Assembly: GCA_041743935.1 (NCBI GenBank)
Contig: JBGTLU010000037.1
Coordinates: 1 to 19,993 of the forward strand
DNA from: JBGTLU01 sp041743935
Lineage (GTDB): Bacteria > Bacteroidota > Bacteroidia > Sphingobacteriales > Sphingobacteriaceae
Direction: 5' to 3'
Length of the DNA: 19,993 nucleotides
The notes below the pieces were generated by a model. The model had not been told where the DNA came from. It searched no databases and saw nothing but the letters and a program-made list of their open reading frames with translations. Of the stretch, positions 7,820-14,019 are shown one piece after another (position 1 is the stretch's first letter; every line of letters starts with the position of its first letter). The translations under genes and the position numbers were made by a program.

Positions 7820-8509
7820 CTAAAAATCATCTTTTCTACTTCCAGGAATAACTTCTTTATACAACTGTATAGATTGTACCAATTTGAATTTCGGGAAATC
7901 GAACTTAGATTTTGTATCAAAAAACCCAGCACAACCCATGCTTACGGCTTTATCTTCTAACAATGATGCTCGGTGGCTAGGTGAATCCATCCATTGTTGC
8001 ACAACCGCTATGGCCAAAGTCAAATAACTTCGGTTTGGTAAAATAGGTCCGGTTGTAGAATAGCTATATTTTCCTTCGGCAATTTTATACACCGCTTTAC
8101 CAGATTCGTATTCAAAAGCAAAGGTACTTGCCAAATTTTCGGCTATGTACGGATTGGTAATGCCAGCCAATAGAGCTCTCTCTTTTGGCGTTTTTCTACT
8201 AGCAGTTTTAGCCGTGTGGCTGAAATAATCGTTCTCTACCATGTCTTTTGCATGATAAAACGAAGTTATTTCTAATTCTTCTTGATATTTTAAAGTGGAT
8301 TTACCCTGCAGAAATCGTTGTTCATTAGAAGCATGAAAGATAACAGCAGCTAATTTTCGATAATCTATCTTTTCAAAATCTAATAATTCATTGAATTCTT
8401 CTTGCGATTTATAGTTTTTATAATCGACATCTGCATAATAATCTTTTCTCTGCGCTTTGCTACAAGTCACAGACAAAAATACAATGGTTAAGAACACTAT
8501 TTTAAACAT
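7820..8509 (-). CDS. Secreted CAP-domain (SCP/PR-1-like) protein
   Basis: A 229-residue protein with an N-terminal signal peptide (residues 1 to about 19, ending S-K-A-Q). A cysteine at 16 in S-V-T-C is a poor lipobox, so ordinary signal cleavage is more likely. The CAP domain runs from about residue 52 to 220, with HASNEQRFLQGKSTL (59-73), FYHAKDM (84-90), DYFSHTA (94-100), AENLA (123-127) and SPSHRASLL (177-184). His98, Glu124 and His179 correspond to the conserved cavity residues of this family. Bacterial CAP proteins are extracytoplasmic and usually of unknown function. The short unrelated segment at residues 20-50 has no recognised domain. It is transcribed divergently from the DUF4142 gene. 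Confidence 0.85.
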   Translation of the reverse strand: MFKIVFLTIVFLSVTCSKAQRKDYYADVDYKNYKSQEEFNELLDFEKIDYRKLAAVIFHASNEQRFLQGKSTLKYQEELEITSFYHAKDMVENDYFSHTAKTASRKTPKERALLAGITNPYIAENLASTFAFEYESGKAVYKIAEGKYSYSTTGPILPNRSYLTLAIAVVQQWMDSPSHRASLLEDKAVSMGCAGFFDTKSKFDFPKFKLVQSIQLYKEVIPGSRKDDF

Positions 8510-8812
8510 AATCTAATAACGAAAAATTAGAGGTTTGTGTTATTTCAATTGCTAGTTACGAGAAAATGACTAACCATTAACTACTAAAATAGTAATTAAT
8601 TACTGTGGAGTAATTCTATACCATGATTTTTTAAAGAAAAGTATTAGCTAAAGATAAAACCAAATTCAAATCCTTTATAAAGGTTTATTTCCTCGTTTGG
8701 GTGTAATCTGTGAATCACGTAACGTCTATTGTAAACTGTGCAACATGGATTGTTTTAAGATAGTGACCTTTATAAAATTAATTCATCATTTAAAAAATCT
8801 AATACAAATACA
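8510..8812. promoter_or_regulatory. Divergent intergenic region with palindromes and repeated motifs
   Basis: These 303 bases separate the CAP gene (-) from the stress-type cluster (+) and hold no credible ORF or RNA gene. They contain a perfect 14-base palindrome AGTAATTAATTACT (8591-8604) with a further AGTAATT at 8609-8615. They also contain a perfect 12-base palindrome CCTTTATAAAGG (8672-8683), whose first ten bases recur at 8767-8776, about 37 bases before the DUF4142 start. No good TAnnTTTG box was found on either strand. The repeated motifs are seen directly, but any regulatory role is inferred from position alone. Confidence 0.45.
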
Positions 8813-9403
8813 ATGAAAAAGTCAAATTATTTTAAGGGAGCATTGCTTCAAGTAAGCTTTGTTGCCACAATCTTATTAATTGCTTCATGCGATAATAACC
8901 AAAGGGCAGAAGACACCAAAGTAATAGCCGAAGAACGTAATGAAGCAAAGTTCGATAATGACGACCAAGAAGACGATGCTGAATTTCTAGTAAATGCTGC
9001 AGAAATTAATTTAGAAAAAATTCAATTAGCACAATTAGCACAAAAAAATGGTACATCGGCAGATGTAAAAGAGCTAGGCAGAATGATGGAACAAGCCCAT
9101 ACTAAATCTTTAAATGATTTAACTGCACTTGCACGTAGTAAAAATATAACCATACCTACTTCAGTTACAGACGATGCTAGAGACGCTTATGATAATTTGA
9201 ATAAGAAATCAGGAATTGATTTTGATAAAGCTTATGCAGATAGAATGATTAGCGGACACAAAGATGCAATTAATGCCTTTGAAAAAGCCAGCACAAAGGC
9301 TAATGATATTGATATTAAAAATTGGGCAATAGCTACTTTACCTGTGTTGCGTACACACCTTAATTATTCTTTAGAATACCAAAAGAAAAACGATAAAAGA
9401 TAA
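8813..9403 (+). CDS. DUF4142 lipoprotein (predicted outer-layer stress protein)
   Basis: A 196-residue protein with a lipoprotein signal (hydrophobic 10-24, then I-A-S-C with Cys26). An acidic linker at about 31-55 precedes a DUF4142 domain (about 55-192). The domain shows DAEFLVNAAEINLEKIQLAQ (the typical F-x-x-x-A-A-x-x-x-x-x-E-x-x-L-x-x-L-A start), then KELGRMMEQAHTKSLNDL, SGIDFDKAYADRMISGHKDA and a final helix with LPVLRTHLNYS. DUF4142 is a ferritin-like four-helix domain common in environmental bacteria and often found with catalases and other stress genes. No enzyme activity is established to my knowledge. It is the first gene of the plus-strand cluster, and the catalase remnant starts about 55 bp after its stop codon. 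Confidence 0.9.
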   Translation: MKKSNYFKGALLQVSFVATILLIASCDNNQRAEDTKVIAEERNEAKFDNDDQEDDAEFLVNAAEINLEKIQLAQLAQKNGTSADVKELGRMMEQAHTKSLNDLTALARSKNITIPTSVTDDARDAYDNLNKKSGIDFDKAYADRMISGHKDAINAFEKASTKANDIDIKNWAIATLPVLRTHLNYSLEYQKKNDKR

Positions 9404-9458
9404 CTCATTTTAATTTAATAGGGATGTTTCAGGCAGGGTTAGATAGTTAGATAGTATT

Positions 9459-9770
9459 CAGCCAAACTTTCCGCCGGGTATCCTACAAAGTGACCCAAAT
9501 TCAGCAATAAGTATTTCAATATGTCTAATGGTGCTCGGTCCATGGAATGATGGGAAAAGCCTAGAAATGGACCAAGAATGGCAATACATTGAGGATTCAA
9601 TAAAACATGTTAAACAAACCAATGGTTTGCTTGACGAAAAAGCCAAAGGAACGAAGAGAACAGAACAAACTGTTCAGAATGAAAACAAGTCGTTGGGTGC
9701 ATAGAAAAAAGCAGAAAATGCTACAGCTCTTGAAGATGGAATTATGAGTTGGCCTGTGTATGAAGAGGAG
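9459..9770 (+). pseudogene. C-terminal remnant of a manganese (non-haem) catalase, frameshifted
   Basis: No intact gene fits here, but the plus strand carries a broken catalase tail. Frame A (9459-9506) gives QPNFPPGILQSDPNSA. A second frame from 9506 gives NKYFNMSNGAR (9506-9538). Frame A resumes at 9537 with GPWNDGKSLEMDQEWQYIED, continues to TKRTEQTVQNENKSLGA and meets TAG at 9702-9704, after which about 20 further residues (AENATALEDGIMSWPVYEEE) still look protein-like. Read together this is the F-P-P-G-x-L-Q-S-D-P ... Y-F-N-M-S-N-G-x-R-G-P-W-N ... E-x-W-x-Y-I-E-D order of Mn-catalase C-terminal regions, recalled from the family and not searched. The catalytic N-terminal two thirds are gone, since only 55 bp separate the remnant from the DUF4142 stop codon. 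The decay comprises one large deletion, two frameshifts that cancel, and a nonsense codon. Confidence 0.72.
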
Positions 9771-9813
9771 GTGGTCTTAAAATCAAAAAGTAAAAAACTT
9801 AAACTTAAACATC

Positions 9814-9969
9814 ATGGGTAATCTACTTTATATAATTGCGGTAATAATGATCATTTTTTGGGCAATTGGCTTTTTCGCTTTTAGCGTAGGAGCTTTCATT
9901 CATGTTTTGCTATTTATCGCATTAATTACTTTTCTGATTAGAGTTTTTTACAAGGCAAAAGCAGTATAA
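9814..9969 (+). CDS. lmo0937-family (DUF5670) small membrane protein
   Basis: A 51-residue protein starting MGNLLYIIAVIMIIFWAIGF, then a short F-A-F-S-V-G-A turn, a second hydrophobic helix FIHVLLFIALITFLIRVF (28-45) and a basic tail. The pattern M-G-N-x-L-Y-x-I-A-V-x-x-x-x-x-W-x-I-G-F, a G-A-x-I-H hinge and a second helix ending in R is the lmo0937 family of two-helix inner-membrane peptides. These are common in stress gene clusters of Bacteroidota and have no known function. The leader is A-rich (AAACTTAAACATC before the ATG). It begins about 45 bp after the catalase remnant and ends 29 bp before the next gene, so it is probably in the same transcript. Confidence 0.82.
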   Translation: MGNLLYIIAVIMIIFWAIGFFAFSVGAFIHVLLFIALITFLIRVFYKAKAV

Positions 9970-9998
9970 AATTTTTATAACATTTAAAAACTACCAAA

Positions 9999-10457
9999 AT
10001 GGAAAATGAAAAAACAATTGACGTGCTAAACCCGCTCATTATTATCAACAACGATAGAATTGAAGGGTACGAAACGGCATTAGAAGCAACAGATGAAGAC
10101 GATTTGAAAATCTTGTTTTCTAGATTTATTGAGACCAGTAGACAATGTAAACAAGAATTGGTAACCGAAGTGCACATGCTGGGCGGCGAAGAAGCCGAAG
10201 GAACTAAAGTTTCCGGTAAATTTTTTAGGGTATGGATGGATGTAAAGGCAGCACTTACAGGTAGAGATCGAAAAGCAATATTAAACTCATGTGATTATGG
10301 CGAAGATGAAGCACAGGAAACCTATCAAGAGGCCTTAGAGGAAGATTTGGAGCACTTAAATGATTCTCATCAAAACATGATACACGCTCAAAAATCATTG
10401 CTAAAAGCAGATCATGACCATATAAAAGCATTGCGTGACGCTTTAATAGATGCATAA
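9999..10457 (+). CDS. DUF2383 / PA2169-family four-helix-bundle protein, copy A
   Basis: A 152-residue, acidic, fully helical protein without a signal peptide. It matches the PA2169/DUF2383 family by the N-terminal L-N-P-L-I-I-I-N-N-D-R-I-E-G-Y-E helix (residues 10-25), the second helix with FSRFIETSRQCKQEL (40-54), the loop G-G-E-E-A-E-G-T, then GKFFRVWMDVKAALTGRDRK (73-92) and SCDYGEDEA (97-105). These proteins are ferritin-like and have been tied to stress or stationary-phase gene sets, without a proven activity. Copy B at 11533 has the same length and is about 59% identical by my hand count. The leader CTACCAAA before the ATG is shared in part with copy B (ATACCAAA). Confidence 0.9.
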   Translation: MENEKTIDVLNPLIIINNDRIEGYETALEATDEDDLKILFSRFIETSRQCKQELVTEVHMLGGEEAEGTKVSGKFFRVWMDVKAALTGRDRKAILNSCDYGEDEAQETYQEALEEDLEHLNDSHQNMIHAQKSLLKADHDHIKALRDALIDA

Positions 10458-10485
10458 TCTATTCTATTAAAACCATAAATAGAGA

Positions 10486-10713
10486 ATGATACTGCAATTG
10501 GAACCATCAATATTGGTTGAAACTCCATTGGGTACAGGTCAAGCCTTATTCATTATCGATTACGGGATGCACCAAAATACTTGTTGGGTAGTGGCATTAG
10601 TAAACGATGGAAGTATTAAGCATTTTGATTGTAACGATGTTATACTTTCTACCAATTATACCTATGGTTTAAACTTAATAAGAAATAAACAACCTCATGT
10701 GGATGTTCCATAA
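10486..10713 (+). CDS. Hypothetical 75-residue protein
   Basis: A 75-residue ORF, 28 bp after copy A, starting MILQLEPSILVETPLGTGQA and continuing as alternating hydrophobic strands (LFIIDYG, CWVVALVNDGSIKHFDC, VILSTNYTYGLNLI). It looks like a small all-beta, possibly SH3-like barrel, with no signal peptide or membrane span. I do not recognise a family with certainty. Similar opening patterns, with V-E-T-P-x-G-x-G-x-A followed by an I-D-Y-G strand, are in my memory of hypothetical proteins from Bacteroidota and phages. Position, strand, tight spacing and a sensible composition argue that it is a real member of the cluster and not a chance ORF. Confidence 0.68.
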   Translation: MILQLEPSILVETPLGTGQALFIIDYGMHQNTCWVVALVNDGSIKHFDCNDVILSTNYTYGLNLIRNKQPHVDVP

Positions 10714-10750
10714 AAACTAAGTAAGCGTTTCTAAAAGTTTCTTTTGAATG

Positions 10751-10781
10751 CCACGTGGGCTCTGTCTTGTAAAATATTTTA
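10751..10781. promoter_or_regulatory. Palindromes upstream of the DUF892 gene
   Basis: CCACGTGG (10751-10758, a CACGTG core) and TAAAATATTTTA (10770-10781) are both perfect palindromes in the 91-base gap between the 75-residue gene and the DUF892 start at 10805. They could mark a separate promoter or operator for this gene. The AT-rich one could also arise by chance in this composition. Confidence 0.25.
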
Positions 10782-10804
10782 TAAATCAATTAATATCTAA
10801 AAAA

Positions 10805-11395
10805 ATGAAAAACAAAAACTCGAATACGATGACGTATTCAAAAAAAAGGGAACAAAAAAATCAAAAATCATCCAGTGCATCTATCATTGCTTCCATGCAA
10901 CCATCTCAATTGTTGCAATTATTTGAAGATGAATTAAAAGACATTTATTGGGCAGAAAAAGCATTAACCAAGGCAATACCAAAGATGATTAATAAGGCAA
11001 CCTCTCCTGAATTAGTTACAGCTTTAACCAACCATCTTGCCGAAACAGAAACCCAAATTAGCAGATTAGAACAAATTTTTGAGTCAATAGATAAAAAAGC
11101 GGTCGGTGAAAAGTGCGACGCAATGAATGGACTGATTAAAGAATCAGAAACCATCATGGAGTCTTGTGAATCTGGACCAATGCGCGATGCAGGAATTATA
11201 GCGGCTGCACAAAAAGCAGAACACTATGAAATCGCATCGTACGGAACGCTTCGTCAGTTTGCAGAAACACTAGGCTTAGCAGAAGCAGAGTCGTTATTAT
11301 TAAAAACACTTAACGAAGAAAAAGCAGCAGATCAGAAACTAACAGAGGTTGCAAAAAATGCAATAAATGTAGAGGCTGCTTTAGAAAAAGCTTAA
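10805..11395 (+). CDS. DUF892 (YciE/YciF-type) ferritin-like protein
   Basis: A 196-residue protein from the ATG at 10805. The family domain starts near residue 33 with LLQLFEDELKDIYWAEKAL, which is the hallmark first helix of the DUF892 / YciE-YciF group. It continues through ALTNHLAETETQISRLEQIF, an EKCDAMNGLIKE segment, GIIAAAQKAEHYEIASYGTL and LLLKTLNEEKAADQKL, a four-helix ferritin-like bundle with Glu and His residues placed to bind a di-metal centre. The first 25 or so residues are Lys/Ser-rich and probably disordered. An earlier in-frame ATG at 10748 would add 19 residues not fitting the family, so I chose 10805, which follows an A-rich leader. The family is stress-induced in enterobacteria and some members are described as ferroxidase-like. 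Confidence 0.9.
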   Translation: MKNKNSNTMTYSKKREQKNQKSSSASIIASMQPSQLLQLFEDELKDIYWAEKALTKAIPKMINKATSPELVTALTNHLAETETQISRLEQIFESIDKKAVGEKCDAMNGLIKESETIMESCESGPMRDAGIIAAAQKAEHYEIASYGTLRQFAETLGLAEAESLLLKTLNEEKAADQKLTEVAKNAINVEAALEKA

Positions 11396-11428
11396 AATTT
11401 CTATTCTTAAAATTAGGCGGTATGTTCA

Positions 11429-11454
11429 GGTACTAAAATCGTTTTTTAGTATCC
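11429..11454 (+). terminator. Hairpin after the DUF892 gene, terminator-like
   Basis: GGTACTAAAA pairs with TTTTAGTATCC around a five-base loop, ten base pairs with one bulged T, starting 33 bases after the DUF892 stop codon. The downstream stretch is T-rich but interrupted (TGTTTACTGTCTGTTTT), so efficiency is doubtful. It would separate the cluster from the second DUF2383 gene. Confidence 0.45.
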
Positions 11455-11532
11455 TGTTTACTGTCTGTTTTATCCTTAGAAAAGAAACTATAATTAATAC
11501 ATCATTTCATCATCACTTTAAAACATACCAAA

Positions 11533-11991
11533 ATGAAAAACGGAAAAATAATAGAAGTGCTAAATTCGCTCATCACCATCAATAACGATAGAATTCAAGG
11601 ATATGAAACTGCATCAAGAGAAACCGACGAATTGGATTTAAAAGTAGTTTTTTCAGAATTTATTTCAACCAGTCAGAGATGCAAAAGAGAGTTAATAATG
11701 GAAGTTCAAATACTTGGTGGAAAACCTTCTGAAGGTACTTTAAATAGCGGAAAATTTTATAGAGTGTGGATGGATGTAAAGGCATCTCTCACCGGAAATG
11801 ATCGTAAAGCAATTCTTGACTCTTGCGAATACGGAGAAGATATTGCCGTGTATACCTATAGCAAGGTGCTTAGAAATAACATGGAAGATATTACCGCCGA
11901 ACAACAAGACATGCTAAATGTACATCATACTCTAATACAAGCAGATCATAACCATGTAAAATCATTGGTAGATTCCTTGATAGAAGCTTAG
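11533..11991 (+). CDS. DUF2383 / PA2169-family four-helix-bundle protein, copy B
   Basis: A 152-residue paralogue of the protein at 9999, alignable end to end without gaps. The first 105 residues hold most of the identity (NNDRIQGYETA at 17-27, GKFYRVWMDVKASLTGNDRK at 73-92, SCEYGED at 97-103). Residues 110-136 have diverged, and the last helix (QADHNHVKSLVDSLIEA) is conserved again. No signal peptide. It lies 137 bp after the DUF892 gene, beyond a possible terminator, so it may have its own promoter. It converges on the T9SS protein gene. A gene duplication within the cluster is the simplest explanation, and the middle variable helix may mark different partners. Confidence 0.9.
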   Translation: MKNGKIIEVLNSLITINNDRIQGYETASRETDELDLKVVFSEFISTSQRCKRELIMEVQILGGKPSEGTLNSGKFYRVWMDVKASLTGNDRKAILDSCEYGEDIAVYTYSKVLRNNMEDITAEQQDMLNVHHTLIQADHNHVKSLVDSLIEA

Positions 11992-12078
11992 AATATGTTT
12001 AAATCAAGGAACTATCTCGGAAAGATATAAAAGCTGGATTTTGAAATCTATAACGTTTAGATAATATAATGGGACATT

Positions 12079-12933
12079 TTATAAAATAACAAATCGTTCT
12101 GTTGTGGTATTATTCCCAACTGTAATCTTTACAAAGTAAATTCCAGTTTTTAAGCCATCCACCATTATAGGTAAAGTGAACTTTCCGGTTTTGTGATTTT
12201 CGGAAAGAAATAGTTGCGTAGACTTACCGTGTAGAGTTATTAATTGAATATTAACCGATGCTGCATTTTGTACGGTATATTCTAGATTAATAACTTCAGT
12301 AGCTGGATTTGGGAACAGGTTAACTCCTAAAGCCTCGGCAGTAACAGAGTTTACAGATGTAGAAATGTTTTCATTTACGGTAAGTCTTGAGACAAAAATA
12401 TCATCTCCTGTATTTGCATTATTGTTATTGGTTACATTAAATGCGCCATAAAAAGTAACAGGCCCGGCACCACCCGGTGGCGCAGTCCAATTAAATGTCC
12501 AGGTTTTAGAGCCGTTCATCCCAGCAGTACCGGCTAAAGTATGGTTAATATATCCAAAAGTTTCCCCATTTAATTGCGTATCCATGCTTGTATTGCTTAG
12601 CATGCCAAGAAAATCTCCATTTTCATTTTGTGGTGAAATTTGAAAACCAAATTTTACCCTATTTTCTCCACTTGCGGTAGCCGTAATGGTATACGTTGTG
12701 CCCGGTATGTAGCCAGATGCAGGAATGTTAGAGGTGATTAGATTTGGTACGTTTACAGCCTCAGGCCCTGCATGGCAATTTCTACACGTAATGTTTCCAC
12801 CGGCTGGGTCGCCCGCTCTTCCTGCTGGTGGTCCACTTGTAAAAGATAAGGCTTGGTTACTTTCGCTAATAAGTTGCGTTATAATTATTAAGGTGGATAG
12901 GAGTAAGAACGAGATTGCAATTTTATTTTTCAT
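12079..12933 (-). CDS. T9SS-secreted choice-of-anchor V type protein with a CXXCH motif
   Basis: A 284-residue protein from the ATG at 12933; the frame stays open 27 bases upstream to a TTG, which I reject as the start. It has a signal peptide (K-N-K then a hydrophobic core, residues 1-25) and a G-P-P-A-G-R-A-G-D-P-A-G-G segment leading to CRNCHAG with Cys50, Cys53 and His54. A beta-rich domain follows (about 70-190, ending D-D-I-F-V-S-R-L-T-V) that fits the Reeler-like choice-of-anchor V family. The C-terminal T9SS type A sorting domain begins about residue 204 (NLFPNPATEVINLEY) and ends KTGIYFVKITVGNNTTTERF. The protein should pass the inner membrane by Sec and the outer membrane by T9SS. 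The single CXXCH could bind haem c but is a family-typical motif. Confidence 0.85.
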   Translation of the reverse strand: MKNKIAISFLLLSTLIIITQLISESNQALSFTSGPPAGRAGDPAGGNITCRNCHAGPEAVNVPNLITSNIPASGYIPGTTYTITATASGENRVKFGFQISPQNENGDFLGMLSNTSMDTQLNGETFGYINHTLAGTAGMNGSKTWTFNWTAPPGGAGPVTFYGAFNVTNNNNANTGDDIFVSRLTVNENISTSVNSVTAEALGVNLFPNPATEVINLEYTVQNAASVNIQLITLHGKSTQLFLSENHKTGKFTLPIMVDGLKTGIYFVKITVGNNTTTERFVIL

Positions 12934-12993
12934 CTGAATTAGATTAGTTGGATAAACCAAGTAACATTTACGTTCTATTCAGATTCAAAGTTT

Positions 12994-14010
12994 TTACATT
13001 GACTTCAAAATTCGTTCTAGTTTTTCGAGCATAGGGTCGGTAAAATCGTGATGGGTTACAAACCTTACCATTTGCTTACCAAATGTATTACATAGAATAT
13101 TCTCTGTTTTCATTTTTTGCACAAACTCATTAGCATCAACCTTATCTACCAATCTGAAGATTAAAATATTAGTTTCTACGGGCAAAATTTGTTCAATATA
13201 ATTTGCTTGTTGCAAGATAGAAGCAATGCTTTGTGCACGTGCATGGTCTTCGGCCAATCTTGTTACCTGATGATCTAAAGCATAGATTCCGGCAGCAGCT
13301 AAATAACCAGCCTGACGCATTCCTCCACCAAAAACCTTACGAACTCTTTTGGCTTTTTTTATAAAATCGGATGTGCCTAATAACAACGAACCAACCGGAG
13401 CCCCTAATCCTTTGGATAAACAGATTGAAACACTGTCAAATAAATTGCCATGGGTTATAGCTTGTTCATTTCGAGCTACCAATGCATTAAATACACGAGC
13501 ACCATCTAAGTGGAATGCTAAATTCTTCTCTTTACAAATTTTACTTATTGCTGATAATTGATCTAAACTCCAACAGCTTCCACCACCTCTGTTCGAAGTA
13601 TTTTCTGCCACAACTAAACTTGTTTTTGGATAATGATTATCTGGGGGATTGATATTATCTAACACATCCTGTGCAGAAAAAATGCCTTTCTCGCCATGAA
13701 TTAGCCGAACAGAAGCCGAAGAATTAAAGGCAATTCCTCCGCCTTCATAATTATAAATATGAGCAGAGCGGTCGCAAATAACTTCTTCTAGTGGGTTGGT
13801 ATGGCATTTTATAGCAATTTGGTTGGTCATAGTGCCCGAAGGACAAAATAAACCAGCTTCTTTACCAAATAATTTTGCTGCTTTTTCTTCTAAAGCATTT
13901 ATGGTTGGGTCTTCCCCGTATACATCATCACCAACTTTTGCTGCCCACATGGCTTGCAACATACCGGGTGTTGGTTTGGTAACGGTATCTGATCTTAGGT
14001 CAATTATCAT
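12994..14010 (-). CDS. ltaE: Low-specificity L-threonine aldolase
   Basis: A 338-residue PLP enzyme of fold type I that cleaves threonine and allo-threonine to glycine and acetaldehyde in the cytoplasm. It opens IDLRSDTVTKPTPGM (3-17), followed by GDDVYGEDPT (28-37), LFCPSGTMTNQ (54-64), RSAHIYNYEGGG (81-92), ENTSNRGGG (136-144), HLDGARVFNA (167-176) with Asp169 and Arg172, and SICLSKGLGAPVGS (195-208) with Lys200 as the Schiff-base lysine. All of these are standard for the family and the length is normal. It lies 9 bp downstream of lon on the same strand and is probably cotranscribed with it. Confidence 0.93.
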   Translation of the reverse strand: MIIDLRSDTVTKPTPGMLQAMWAAKVGDDVYGEDPTINALEEKAAKLFGKEAGLFCPSGTMTNQIAIKCHTNPLEEVICDRSAHIYNYEGGGIAFNSSASVRLIHGEKGIFSAQDVLDNINPPDNHYPKTSLVVAENTSNRGGGSCWSLDQLSAISKICKEKNLAFHLDGARVFNALVARNEQAITHGNLFDSVSICLSKGLGAPVGSLLLGTSDFIKKAKRVRKVFGGGMRQAGYLAAAGIYALDHQVTRLAEDHARAQSIASILQQANYIEQILPVETNILIFRLVDKVDANEFVQKMKTENILCNTFGKQMVRFVTHHDFTDPMLEKLERILKSM

Positions 14011-14019
14011 GTAATTTAA

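Noticed and set aside
9458..9646. A 62-codon minus-strand ORF over the catalase remnant
   Set aside because: It is the antisense shadow of the plus-strand remnant, with no family resemblance and no start context.
9966..9980. AT-only inverted repeat TATAAAA-T-TTTTATA before the first DUF2383 gene
   Set aside because: Pure AT symmetry in an AT-rich genome overlapping a stop codon is weak evidence of function.
10748..10804. Upstream in-frame ATG for the DUF892 gene, adding 19 residues
   Set aside because: The extra residues include no family sequence and would overlap the palindromic leader; the ATG at 10805 has the A-rich leader typical of this genome.
12934..12960. TTG start nine codons upstream for the T9SS protein
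   Set aside because: It would put nine mostly non-basic residues before a clear signal peptide that begins at the ATG at 12933.
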